Assembly: GCF_020829685.1 (NCBI RefSeq)
Contig: NZ_JAIVFR010000267.1
Coordinates: 1-7,988, forward strand
Length of the DNA stretch: 7,988 nt
Direction of reading: 5' to 3'
Source of the DNA: Nostoc sp. CHAB 5715
GTDB lineage: Bacteria > Cyanobacteriota > Cyanobacteriia > Cyanobacteriales > Nostocaceae
Shown: positions 1 through 5,559 of the stretch, one piece after another
Layout of the letters: each line of letters begins with the position of its first letter
Position numbering within the stretch: position 1 is the stretch's first letter
Made by a program: the position numbers and the translations under genes
Notes under the pieces: generated by a model
What the model was told of the DNA's origin: nothing
What the model saw: the letters and a program-made list of their open reading frames with translations, nothing else
Database searches by the model: none

Positions 1-60
1 CTTTTGTAATCCCAGCTGCTGCTAAAAGTTATACCTTAATAAATACAAGTGGGGAGAAAG

Positions 61-324
61 CTAAAGTAGTGTCGGCGATTGTACTAATTTTTGGGCACTA
101 GTGAGCGAATGCTCTATCTGGTTTAGACTCCGAATCTTTCTAACAGGTACAACTGACTTTGTGATTATTGCCCTTGGTAATAGTTGCTGGTTACTTGTTG
201 GTATTTCTGCCGCCATAATAGGAAAAGCGACAACACGCAGAGGCTTATAAATAGACATCACCATCACTGAACCTATCAGCAACAGACTCTGTAAGAAAAA
301 ATAGTTTAATCTCTGCGGCTTCAT
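61..324 (-). CDS. Small putative exported or membrane-anchored protein, unknown function
   Basis: I do not recognise this 87-residue protein. It begins MKPQRLN, followed by a hydrophobic stretch at about residues 8-24 (YFFLQSLLLIGSVMVMS). A second apolar patch at 31-39 (VVAFPIMAA) ends in an Ala-Ala that could be a signal-peptidase site. This suggests an exported or lipid-anchored product. The remaining 45 residues are polar and basic with no motif I know. The ATG at 322-324 is chosen because AGGAAGG sits 6 nt upstream of it on the minus strand. A GTG at 340-342 would add six residues but would place the ribosome-binding sequence inside the gene. No partner gene is adjacent; the next gene is 720 bp away on the other strand. 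It could still be a chance ORF, but the good ribosome-binding site plus a signal-like N-terminus argue for a real gene. Confidence 0.5.
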   Translation of the reverse strand: MKPQRLNYFFLQSLLLIGSVMVMSIYKPLRVVAFPIMAAEIPTSNQQLLPRAIITKSVVPVRKIRSLNQIEHSLTSAQKLVQSPTLL

Positions 325-383
325 TGAACCTTCCTCATACACACTTGATCATCTGTTGCTCACCACATGCTCTTAGTTAAGGT

Positions 384-417
384 ATAAAGGGTAAGTGGAA
401 AACCTATTACCCTTTAT
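384..417. repeat. Perfect 11-bp inverted repeat with 12-nt loop
   Basis: ATAAAGGGTAA (384-394) and TTACCCTTTAT (407-417) are exact reverse complements separated by 12 nt. One further G-C pair forms beyond a mismatch (382/419). It lies 60 bp upstream of the small exported ORF, so it could be a 5' leader hairpin or an operator. There is no T-run on either side, so it is not a canonical terminator. Confidence 0.6.
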
Positions 418-438
418 CCAAAACCCTATGACAATCTC

Positions 439-468
439 ACCCCAAGATTCTGCTCCTTAAATTGGGGT
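439..468. repeat. Short inverted repeat
   Basis: ACCCCAA (439-445) and TTGGGGT (462-468) pair perfectly across a 16-nt loop. The only other structure in the left half of the 343-1046 spacer is a small ATATTA/TAATAT hairpin near 723-738. I see no coding signal or convincing promoter between 343 and 770. Confidence 0.35.
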
Positions 469-771
469 TGTTGCATCAGGTACGTCGTTTATCGTAGTCT
501 GAATATTACCAACAAAGTTGAGTAAAATACCAAATATATTTTTGATACAAATCTCAAAAATAGCATTCTAAATCTTGCTACTCTGACGGGGCAACTCATC
601 ATTAGGCTGCTCAAACTGAGTATTGAAGCCGTTTTTAATTAAAATCATCTGGGAGAGTGCTGTTAGATTATCTTAAGTCTTTTGTCAGAGTATCTTCACC
701 AAACGCAGCATTAAGTAGCCAATATTATTGGTAATATCATCGCAATATGATTTACATATCTATCGTGAAAG

Positions 772-998
772 GCGATGTCTACGACAAGCCCTTACGGTCT
801 ACGCGGTTCTTTAGAGAAAGTCTTGATATATGATGACCTCCTGAACGCAAGATGCTATGCTCTACCATTTCGGCTAGCTTTACAAATTGGATTTTGGTCA
901 TTCCTCTGCCAAGAATCATTAGTTGGATTCAAAAGCGATGGCAAAGCCATCGCCAAGGGCGAACGCAATAAAGCACTGGGCGGCAGTGCGATCGCACT
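772..998. repeat. Cluster of interspersed palindromic repeats with HIP1
   Basis: This stretch is assembled from short repeat pieces. GCGATGTCTACGAC at 772-785 recurs inverted at 4834-4847. GCGATGGC-aaa-GCCATCGC forms an 8-bp hairpin at 935-953. AGTGCGATCGCACT at 985-998 is a perfect 14-bp palindrome containing a HIP1 octamer. Such pieces are typical of spacers in heterocyst-forming cyanobacteria. An open frame of 117 codons across this region (775-1128) is a by-product of the repeats and runs into the ABC ATPase gene in another frame. Confidence 0.7.
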
Positions 999-1046
999 CC
1001 CAGACAAACTAGACTTATGTACTTATCCTTGCAATAAAAAAGCCCT

Positions 1047-1853
1047 ATGGACAACACAGCTCTTGAAACCCAACATCTCAGCCTTGCTTACGACGGCAAA
1101 CCAATTATATCCGGTCTCAACCTGCTGATTCCTACAGGACAAATTACCGCTCTAGTCGGCCCTAATGGCTGTGGTAAATCTACTCTACTGCGAGGTTTGG
1201 CTAGATTACTCAAACCCCATATTGGTACTGTATATCTCAATGGCGCTGATATCTTTCGACAGTCAACGACAAAAGTTGCACAGCAACTCGGTATTCTCCC
1301 TCAAGGCCCAGCAGCACCAGAAGGATTGACTGTGCGAGATTTAGTAGCGCAAGGCCGTTATCCATATCAACATAATTGGTTTCAATCTTGGACTGCTGAA
1401 GATGAACGCCAAGTTCGCAAAGCGTTGGCGATTACAGACCTCAACGAATTAGCTGATAGAGCTGTAGATACCCTATCTGGTGGACAGAAGCAACGTGCTT
1501 GGATAGCCATGACCTTGGCACAAGATACGCAAATTCTACTATTGGATGAGCCAACGACTTTCTTAGACTTAGCTCACCAAGTAGAAGTGCTAGAGTTACT
1601 TTGGGATTTGAATAAACTTGAAGGGCGGACAATTGTCATGGTGTTGCATGACCTGAACCATGCGTGTCGTTACGCTCATCAACTAGTAGCTTTACGCGAT
1701 GGCGCTGTCATGGCTTATGGAAATCCGACAGATGTAATGACAGAAGAAATGGTGCAGGAGGTGTTTGGATTAGCGTGTCGAATTGTGCCAGACCCAGTAA
1801 TGGGTAAACCTTGGTGTGTACCTTTGAGACGACAACCTCATAAATATTCATAG
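1047..1853 (+). CDS. ABC transporter ATP-binding protein, FecE/FhuC (iron-siderophore, heme or cobalamin) type
   Basis: This 268-residue ATPase is full length for the family and carries every expected motif: Walker [10 protein letters not shown] (38-46), Q-loop Gln86 in ILPQ, signature LSGGQ (143-147), Walker B ILLLDEP (163-169), D-loop around FLDLAH (172-177) and switch His201 in VLHDLNHA. The stretch [15 protein letters not shown] (93-107) after the Q-loop and the C-terminal tail place it in the FecE/FhuC/BtuD family. These proteins sit on the cytoplasmic face and power uptake of ferric siderophores, heme or vitamin B12 through a FecCD-type permease. The exact substrate cannot be read from the ATPase alone. 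No permease or binding-protein gene follows within the window and the upstream 700 bp are non-coding, so it looks like a detached subunit. The ATG at 1047 has no clear Shine-Dalgarno, which is common in cyanobacteria. The fold starts at residue 8, so this start fits. Confidence 0.93.
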   Translation: MDNTALETQHLSLAYDGKPIISGLNLLIPTGQITALVGPNGCGKSTLLRGLARLLKPHIGTVYLNGADIFRQSTTKVAQQLGILPQGPAAPEGLTVRDLVAQGRYPYQHNWFQSWTAEDERQVRKALAITDLNELADRAVDTLSGGQKQRAWIAMTLAQDTQILLLDEPTTFLDLAHQVEVLELLWDLNKLEGRTIVMVLHDLNHACRYAHQLVALRDGAVMAYGNPTDVMTEEMVQEVFGLACRIVPDPVMGKPWCVPLRRQPHKYS

Positions 1854-1956
1854 GATTAAAAATTTAAAAGCGATTTGAATAATTTTTATTTAACAGTAGA
1901 ACATTAAAAAGAGGCAGTTTGATTGCTCCTCCCTTAATAGAATGCCAAAAATTACT

Positions 1957-2058
1957 TTAATCTATGGCAATCATTACATCTGATGATTTGACTATGGCGT
2001 AGACTTGTTTACCTTCAGTAAGTTTCAAATTTTCTGCTGTTAGCCATAGGTTTCTAAG
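1957..2058 (-). pseudogene. Relic of a Mop/TOBE (molybdate-binding) domain, C-terminal end
   Basis: The minus strand reads without a stop for 33 codons and then ends in TAA: LRNLWLTAENLKLTEGKQ followed by VYAIVKSSDVMIAID. The pattern L-x-E-G-K-x-V-Y-A-I-V-K-(S/A)-S-D-V-M-I-A is the hallmark C-terminal half of Mop domains, found in molbindin-type small proteins and at the end of molybdate-responsive proteins and ModC-type ATPases. Upstream a TAG (2059-2061) closes the frame, no start codon is available, and the N-terminal half of the domain was not found nearby. I therefore call it a truncated remnant. What the complete ancestor was cannot be told. Confidence 0.65.
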
Positions 2059-2099
2059 CTATGGCGGTTTTTGGGACTGGTGCAAGATATGAGCCTCTA

Positions 2100-2121
2100 A
2101 CTAGCGGCGTAGTCCGCTAGT
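2100..2121. repeat. Perfect 8-bp hairpin repeat
   Basis: ACTAGCGG (2100-2107) and CCGCTAGT (2114-2121) are exact reverse complements around a 6-nt loop. It lies just beyond the broken end of the Mop-domain relic, so it may mark the insertion or deletion junction. The rest of the 1854-2572 spacer holds a HIP1 octamer (2402-2409) and a GTTTAC/GTAAAC hairpin (2511-2526). I see no gene there beyond the relic. Confidence 0.55.
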
Positions 2122-2572
2122 GATATATAGAAGAAACACAGGGGGCTAGAGGAAAATTTGAGAGCTTGAGACTATAATTAAAAGTTACCCTGACAGCCAA
2201 AACCGTCTTTACAGTGGTGCGATCTTACGCCCGTATATGAGCCTGGTTCTAAGTACCATTGGTGAATTTATTGGTGAAGTGACATCTTGATGGTCGCTAT
2301 CCCGTTTAGGAGATTAGATTTGGACACCGCACTTAGGTCAGGGTACTTATTTACTTTTCAAAGGGAGCAATGCGATTTTGTGAGATGACCCCTCCGGGAG
2401 AGCGATCGCTAATCAAATCTTACGTATAAATTAAACATTTAAGACAATCTAAGTATCAAATACTAAGCTAAAAACTCTTTGAACAGAACAATAGACATAG
2501 TAAAACTAGGGTTTACTCAAGTAAACTAACCCAAATTGCAAGCTAATAACTATAATTCCAATTAGGTTAAAA

Positions 2573-2882
2573 TCAACCAGGACATTTTAGCCGAGATAAA
2601 TAATTATAAGCTGTTGCGAAAATACCTTTGTAGGGGCAAGCATTACTAATTGCAATTAAAACCCCTCGGCGACTAACAGTAATAATTGCTCCTAATTTCA
2701 ATAACTTTCTACGAATAGTTCCAATTTGGGCATTTCGGAGTTCGGTTTTTGCCAAACATTTCTCTCGAAGGGCATTCATCAAAACATAAGCTATGGAAGT
2801 AAACCACAGACGTAATTGATTACGTTTCATGATCATTTATGTCTTCATAACCCATTACTAATCCGTACACTCTCTGTGTCAC
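2573..2882 (-). pseudogene. Internally deleted IS1380-family transposase relic
   Basis: Two pieces of one transposase are joined head to tail. The upstream piece (2826-2882) reads TQRVYGLVMGYEDINDHE, which matches the conserved N-terminal QR(V/I)(Y/F)GLALGYEDLNDH block of IS1380-type DDE transposases. The downstream piece (2573-2825, within an 87-codon frame starting at 2836) reads NQLRLWFTSIAYVLMNALRE and later TIRRKLLKLGAIITVSRRG, which is the family's C-terminal block. Intact members are about 430-450 residues, so roughly 300 residues including most of the catalytic core are gone. The two pieces are in different frames at the junction near 2826. The element cannot transpose by itself. No terminal inverted repeats could be identified. 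Confidence 0.8.
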
Positions 2883-2946
2883 AGGTAATTGGATGTAACA
2901 TGCCGTCAGATTTGGTCAAGAGATTAGCGATCGCAAACTAAATAGA

Positions 2947-2963
2947 AGCTTCCTTTGGAAGCT
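2947..2963. repeat. Short palindrome in spacer upstream of transposase relic
   Basis: AGCTTCC (2947-2953) and GGAAGCT (2957-2963) pair perfectly around TTT. It lies 13 bp past a HIP1 octamer (2927-2934). In the rest of the 2883-3406 spacer the only other structure noted is a CTCAAGGGT/ACCCTTGAG pair (3128-3136 and 3242-3250). I see no convincing gene. Confidence 0.45.
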
Positions 2964-3406
2964 CTATGGGTAAAACCAATTATGGGCAAGGATCACAGAT
3001 TATTCTTTGCCGAAAGTAACAAAAGAGGGCTAATACCAATTTAAGATGAAGCTGCATAGAATAGGGCTTCAAGAATGAAATTATAGGATGACAGTGAGCT
3101 GATTCGCTCCAATTAGTAATAGTTAACCTCAAGGGTCGGTAGTGGTTTTTCAGGTTTTGGCTATTATTTGCGTAAGTCCTGTTGTTGATTTAATAAAAAT
3201 CTGACAATTCAGGCCATATAGAAAAATTAACGCTAAACCTAACCCTTGAGTAATTTTCCTTACTAGGGAATAGAAGCGAGGTTTTCTACATAAGAGTGAA
3301 AAGTCAGATATTGGAATGAGTGGAAAAAGAGATTGTGTCTGTCCTACCGCCAAGTAGAATTAATGCTCAGTTCACTTGGAACTAAGCTAATAAATAGGCA
3401 AAGGGA

Positions 3407-3913
3407 TTAACCACGACCCCAGTTGCGATCGCGCTCATAGCGACGGTAATTATCACGAATGTTGCGAAGGTTATTTTCGCGGTCATAGCGATAGTTATTG
3501 TCATAAATGCTACGAAAGTTATTATCGCGGTCATAGCGGCGGTTATTGTCACGCTTATAGCGGCGATTATTATCGCGTTCATAACGACGGTTATTGTCAC
3601 GCTCATAGCGGCGATTATTATCGCGCTCATAGCGACGGTTATTATCGCGCTCGTAGCGACGGTTATAATCGCGCTCATAGCGATAGTTATTGTCACGAAT
3701 GTTGCGAAGGTTGTTCTGGCGGTCATAGTCACCATGTCTGTGGTGACGACTGTAACGTTCGTAGTAACCATCATTGTTGCGTTGATAGCCGTAGCTATCT
3801 AACTCAGCAACATAAGAGGCTGGTGTATTAGCATCAGCTTTTGGAGAAATAGCCAAAGCTGATGCAGATGCTATCAAGCCAGCGAGCAAAATAGAGGTAA
3901 AGCGGTTCATCAT
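3407..3913 (-). CDS. Exported low-complexity protein with tandem octapeptide repeats
   Basis: This 168-residue protein has a clear signal peptide: Met-Asn-Arg, a hydrophobic core at about residues 6-22 (TSILLAGLIASASALAI), and a likely cut near KADA-NTP (about residue 28). A short Tyr-rich linker follows. From residue 69 to 164 it is about twelve 8-residue units, consensus xRRYxRDNN. Four units are identical (RRYERDNN, 85-116); the flanking ones diverge (RRYKRDNN, RRYDRDNN, YRYDRENN, LRNIRDNN). The matching 24-bp DNA repeat spans about 3422-3709. It ends NWGRG. The mature part is rich in Arg, Asn, Asp and Tyr with no catalytic motif, which suggests a disordered periplasmic or extracellular protein (inference). 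The start is ATG at 3913 or the adjacent ATG at 3910; neither has a strong ribosome-binding site. The repeat arrangement makes expansion and contraction likely. Confidence 0.75.
   Translation of the reverse strand: MMNRFTSILLAGLIASASALAISPKADANTPASYVAELDSYGYQRNNDGYYERYSRHHRHGDYDRQNNLRNIRDNNYRYERDYNRRYERDNNRRYERDNNRRYERDNNRRYERDNNRRYKRDNNRRYDRDNNFRSIYDNNYRYDRENNLRNIRDNYRRYERDRNWGRG
3422..3709 (-). repeat. 24-bp coding tandem repeats, about 12 units
   Basis: The 24-bp units encode the RRYERDNN octapeptides of the exported protein. They are most alike in the centre (residues 85-132) and decay towards both ends, as expected for an array that grows by unequal exchange in its middle. A second minus-strand frame over the same DNA (3382-3774) stays open only because the repeat length is a multiple of three. 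Confidence 0.85.
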
Positions 3914-4183
3914 GTGAGTTAAAAATTGTTGACAGTAATTTATGCAAGTCCAGTCTGTTTAGGAAGAGCAGATTCCACAAGTCTTTAGATCAATCCTATC
4001 AGTGTTGAATAACTCGAAAAGTTTTCTTGGGTGCGGTGATTGAGAAAAGTTTTGTTGTCTGTGATACTTTCTGACCTTCCAGATTCCGTGAAAAGTTAAA
4101 ATTACAGCTATTTTCAGGTAAATAGACCACGCGGTAGGGGCACGAGCCAGCTCATACGTGTCAACTTAACGTAAAAGCTATGT

Positions 4184-4308
4184 CCCGCAAGGAACTGAAG
4201 TTCCTTGCTAATAGCGGAAGTCATCTGAAGATGACTAAATATAGCAAAAAATCTTTAGTCTACTTCAGTAGACTTTAGCTAAAAGCCAAAGAACTTTAGT
4301 TCAAGGCG
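4184..4308. repeat. Two inverted copies of a two-hairpin repeat unit
   Basis: The left copy contains hairpins 4187-4208 (arms GCAAGGAACT/AGTTCCTTGC) and 4219-4236 (AGTCATCT/AGATGACT). The right copy, on the opposite strand, contains 4257-4274 (AGTCTACT/AGTAGACT) and 4291-4302 (GAACT/AGTTC). All loops are 2 nt. Reversed, the right copy aligns with the left, both starting CCCGC with nearly the same spacing between hairpins. In the second hairpin the stem differs at two adjacent positions, yet the opposite arm differs correspondingly, so pairing is kept. Confidence 0.75.
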
Positions 4309-4331
4309 GGTGAGTCAGCCAACAGTTAAAC

Positions 4332-4481
4332 TATAGGAATCGTATTTGATTTTTGAAATTATTTACGTAGGCGGGGAGTGGGTAGAGACGCGATTAATCG
4401 CGTCTGTACGGAGTAGGGAATAAGGAATTAGGCTTTTCGAGTTGTACCGAGCTTTTTCAGAAATCAAATATTAGTCCTATA
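4332..4481. mobile_element. Inner 150-bp inverted-repeat element (MITE-like)
   Basis: Arm 4332-4358 and arm 4455-4481, reversed, match at 23 of 27 positions, sharing TATAGGA and TATTTGATTT. The interior contains a perfect 20-bp palindrome (4386-4405) and no gene. It sits wholly inside the larger 4134-4525 structure. No target-site duplication is evident, so calling it a mobile element is an inference from the arm length and similarity. Confidence 0.5.
4386..4405. repeat. Perfect 20-bp palindrome
   Basis: AGACGCGATTAATCGCGTCT is its own reverse complement. Allowing one mismatch, the symmetry extends to 28 bp (4382-4409, GTA...TAC). Palindromes of this kind recur in Nostoc-type spacers. It lies near the centre of the inner inverted-repeat element. 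Confidence 0.75.
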
Positions 4482-4561
4482 TTTATAGCTTAAGTTGACA
4501 CCAATGAGCATTGCTGTGCCCCTACGATAGATGTGGTTCAAATACATGAAAACTGCTGTAA

Positions 4562-4813
4562 AATGAGTATTTGAACTGGATGAATCCACCTCTGAACTCC
4601 GTTAACGAGTATTTGCTACTCGTGAATGAGTCTTTGATACTCGTGAATGAGTCTTTGAGCTTCATTAATGAGTGTTTGAACTCCGTTAATGAGTCTTTGA
4701 TACTCGTGAATGAGTCTTTGAACTCCATTAATGAGTGTTTGAATTCCATTAATGAGTGTTTGAACTCCATTAATGAGTGTTTGAACTTCATTAATGAGTG
4801 TTTGATCTTAAAT
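4562..4813. repeat. Tandem array of twelve 21-bp repeats
   Basis: Twelve consecutive units of exactly 21 bp begin at 4562, 4583, 4604 and so on to 4793. The core AATGAGTNTTTGA is nearly invariant; only the second unit is badly decayed. The second part of the unit comes in two forms, ACTCCATT and TACTCGTG, partly alternating in the left half, while the right half is uniform. Each ACTCCATT form contains an almost perfect palindrome (ACTC-C-ATTAATGAGT). Because 21 is a multiple of three, heptapeptide frames stay open on both strands: NE(S/C)LNSI on plus (4571-4840) and FKHSLME on minus (4522-4791). Neither has a ribosome-binding site or a recognisable family, and unit differences change amino acids in both frames, so I do not call a gene. 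Confidence 0.85.
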
Positions 4814-4824
4814 ACGTTACATAA

Positions 4825-4847
4825 GCGAAGCTCGTCGTAGACATCGC
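4825..4847. repeat. Inverted copy of the 772-785 interspersed repeat
   Basis: GTCGTAGACATCGC (4834-4847) is the exact reverse complement of GCGATGTCTACGAC (772-785). It lies just past the 21-bp array in an otherwise featureless spacer. Confidence 0.6.
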
Positions 4848-4913
4848 ACCTTTGCCAAAACCTAACAGCTAGGCGATGATCGGATCACAATCAGCCTCAG
4901 TGCCCTACTAGAC

Positions 4914-4943
4914 AAAACGCACACCAATTATAATTAGTGTGCG
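4914..4943 (-). terminator. Intrinsic terminator, probably the former thrS terminator
   Basis: CGCACAC at 4918-4924 pairs with GTGTGCG at 4937-4943. The inner bases continue the symmetry with one mismatch, giving a 26-bp near-palindrome. On the minus strand the stem is followed at once by TTTT (4917-4914); on the plus strand no T-run follows. It begins 14 bp past the stop codon of the displaced thrS 3' fragment. It now would end any transcript running from thrS or xisH-xisI through the fragment. Confidence 0.75.
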
Positions 4944-4957
4944 TCTGCGGTTAGATT

Positions 4958-5196
4958 TTAGAAATTCTCGAACTTAGCGTTGGCGCAGCCCGCACTTCGA
5001 CTTGGCTCAGTGACCACCGCAGGCATCGCATCCTTCATCTTATCCACCACCTCATCTACAGGGATAACTCCCAATTCCCCAGAGGCGCGGGTACGGATAC
5101 TCAAGGTGTTGGTTTCCACTTCTTTAGCTCCCACCACAGCCATCACGGGTATTTTTTCTTTCTCTGCATTGCGAATCTGTTTACCTAAGCGATCGC
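4958..5196 (-). pseudogene. Displaced 3' end of thrS (partial duplicate)
   Basis: From the HIP1 octamer at 5189-5196 down to 4968, this matches the 3' end of the intact thrS (6247 down to 6064). With the 45-bp insertion at 4980-5024 removed, both are 184 bp, and I count 9 mismatches (about 95% identity). It encodes DRLGKQIRNAEKEKIPVMAV and onwards to KDA, i.e. the end of the anticodon-binding domain. It then finishes as KFENF-stop, whereas the intact gene continues to DNLQIDVTSAD-stop. There is no start codon or upstream domain, so it cannot be a functional synthetase. The frame is open right through the insertion. A terminator follows 14 bp downstream, which suggests this is the original end of thrS, pushed away when xisHI came in (inference). 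Confidence 0.9.
4980..5024 (-). repeat. 45-bp in-frame interspersed repeat splitting a HIP1 site
   Basis: Removing these 45 bp restores AGCG+ATCGC, an exact HIP1 octamer at the place where the intact thrS has one (6073-6080). The insert contains CACTGAGCCAAGTCGAAGTG on the minus strand, resembling a frequent interspersed repeat of bacterial spacers. It adds 15 codons without a stop. This is a clean, datable insertion because the uninterrupted sister copy lies 1 kb away. Confidence 0.8.
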
Positions 5197-5223
5197 AGGT
5201 CTTTGAAAATTTAAATTGAATTT

Positions 5224-5559
5224 CTAAGCAACAGCAAATCCCGTATATTTTCTAACGTTAGGTTCGTGAAATCCTAAAACAATATCTTCTTTAGGGATAC
5301 CTGCTTGAACGAGTTCATTCGCAATACCATTTTCGGTATTATCGGACTGAATCCAAACTTTACTGTGAATTATTTCGACATGAATTAAACAGCTATGCAG
5401 GTGTTGTTTATCATCCCAGCCCTCAGAAATAATTAGATATTGATCATTTTCTGAGTCAAATGCCGCTCGATTACGGATATTAGCATTTGCATAGGAAATA
5501 TTGAGATATGCTGCAAGTGTTTTACGGATTATATTTCGGTAAGACTCTAGTTTATCCAT
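5224..5559 (-). CDS. xisI: XisI family protein (fdxN element excision controlling factor)
   Basis: The 111 residues match the XisI family along their whole length. They begin MDKLESYRNIIRKTLAAY, contain the ISEGWDD and HVEIIHSKVWIQ(S)DNTE blocks, and end in the conserved LVQAGIPKEDIVLGFHEPN and RKYTGFAVA. In Anabaena PCC 7120, xisI and xisH are required, with the recombinase gene xisF, for excision of the fdxN element during heterocyst formation. Paralogue pairs are numerous in filamentous cyanobacteria, and their general job is unknown. The start at 5559 is supported by GAGGTGA 8-9 nt upstream. The gene overlaps the end of xisH by 13 bp, so the two are surely co-translated. The stop lies 27 bp before the thrS 3' duplicate. 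No recombinase is in the window, so a role in local excision is not implied by the sequence. Confidence 0.93.
   Translation of the reverse strand: MDKLESYRNIIRKTLAAYLNISYANANIRNRAAFDSENDQYLIISEGWDDKQHLHSCLIHVEIIHSKVWIQSDNTENGIANELVQAGIPKEDIVLGFHEPNVRKYTGFAVA

Larger units (their letters stand above)
4134..4525. mobile_element. MITE-like element with 36-bp imperfect terminal inverted repeats
   Basis: The left end (4134-4169) and right end (4490-4525, reversed) align without gaps in three identical blocks at identical spacing: GTAGGGGCAC, GCTCAT and GTGTCAACTTAA. That is 28 matched positions across 36 from the blocks alone. The 392-bp interior has no gene; it holds a doubled hairpin unit (4184-4308) and a second inverted-repeat pair (4332-4481). 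This arrangement looks like a non-autonomous transposon that has gathered other repeats. I could not see a target-site duplication at the ends, so the precise boundaries and the mobility are inference. Confidence 0.55.

Noticed and set aside
775..1128. 117-codon plus-strand frame upstream of the ABC ATPase
   Set aside because: It consists of interspersed palindromic repeats and then overlaps the ATPase gene in another frame; no ribosome-binding site or family resemblance.
2387..2446. Tiny plus-strand frame of 19 codons after an AAAGGGAG sequence
   Set aside because: Good ribosome-binding sequence but far too short and without any similarity to support a gene.
3128..3250. Possible small element bounded by CTCAAGGGT / ACCCTTGAG
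   Set aside because: Only 9 bp match exactly and the flanking similarity is weak; could be chance.
3150..3353. 67-codon minus-strand frame
   Set aside because: No ribosome-binding site, no recognisable domain, and it sits in repeat-bearing spacer DNA.
3382..3774. 130-codon Met/Ile/Thr/Ala-rich frame overlapping the octapeptide-repeat gene
   Set aside because: It is a shifted reading of the 24-bp repeats; the other frame has a signal peptide and sensible composition.
4562..4813. CRISPR array
   Set aside because: Units abut directly without unique spacers, and no cas gene is present.
4522..4840. Two 89-codon frames over the 21-bp repeats
   Set aside because: Both stay open as a consequence of the 21-bp period; no start signal and changes alter residues in both frames, so reported only as a repeat array.
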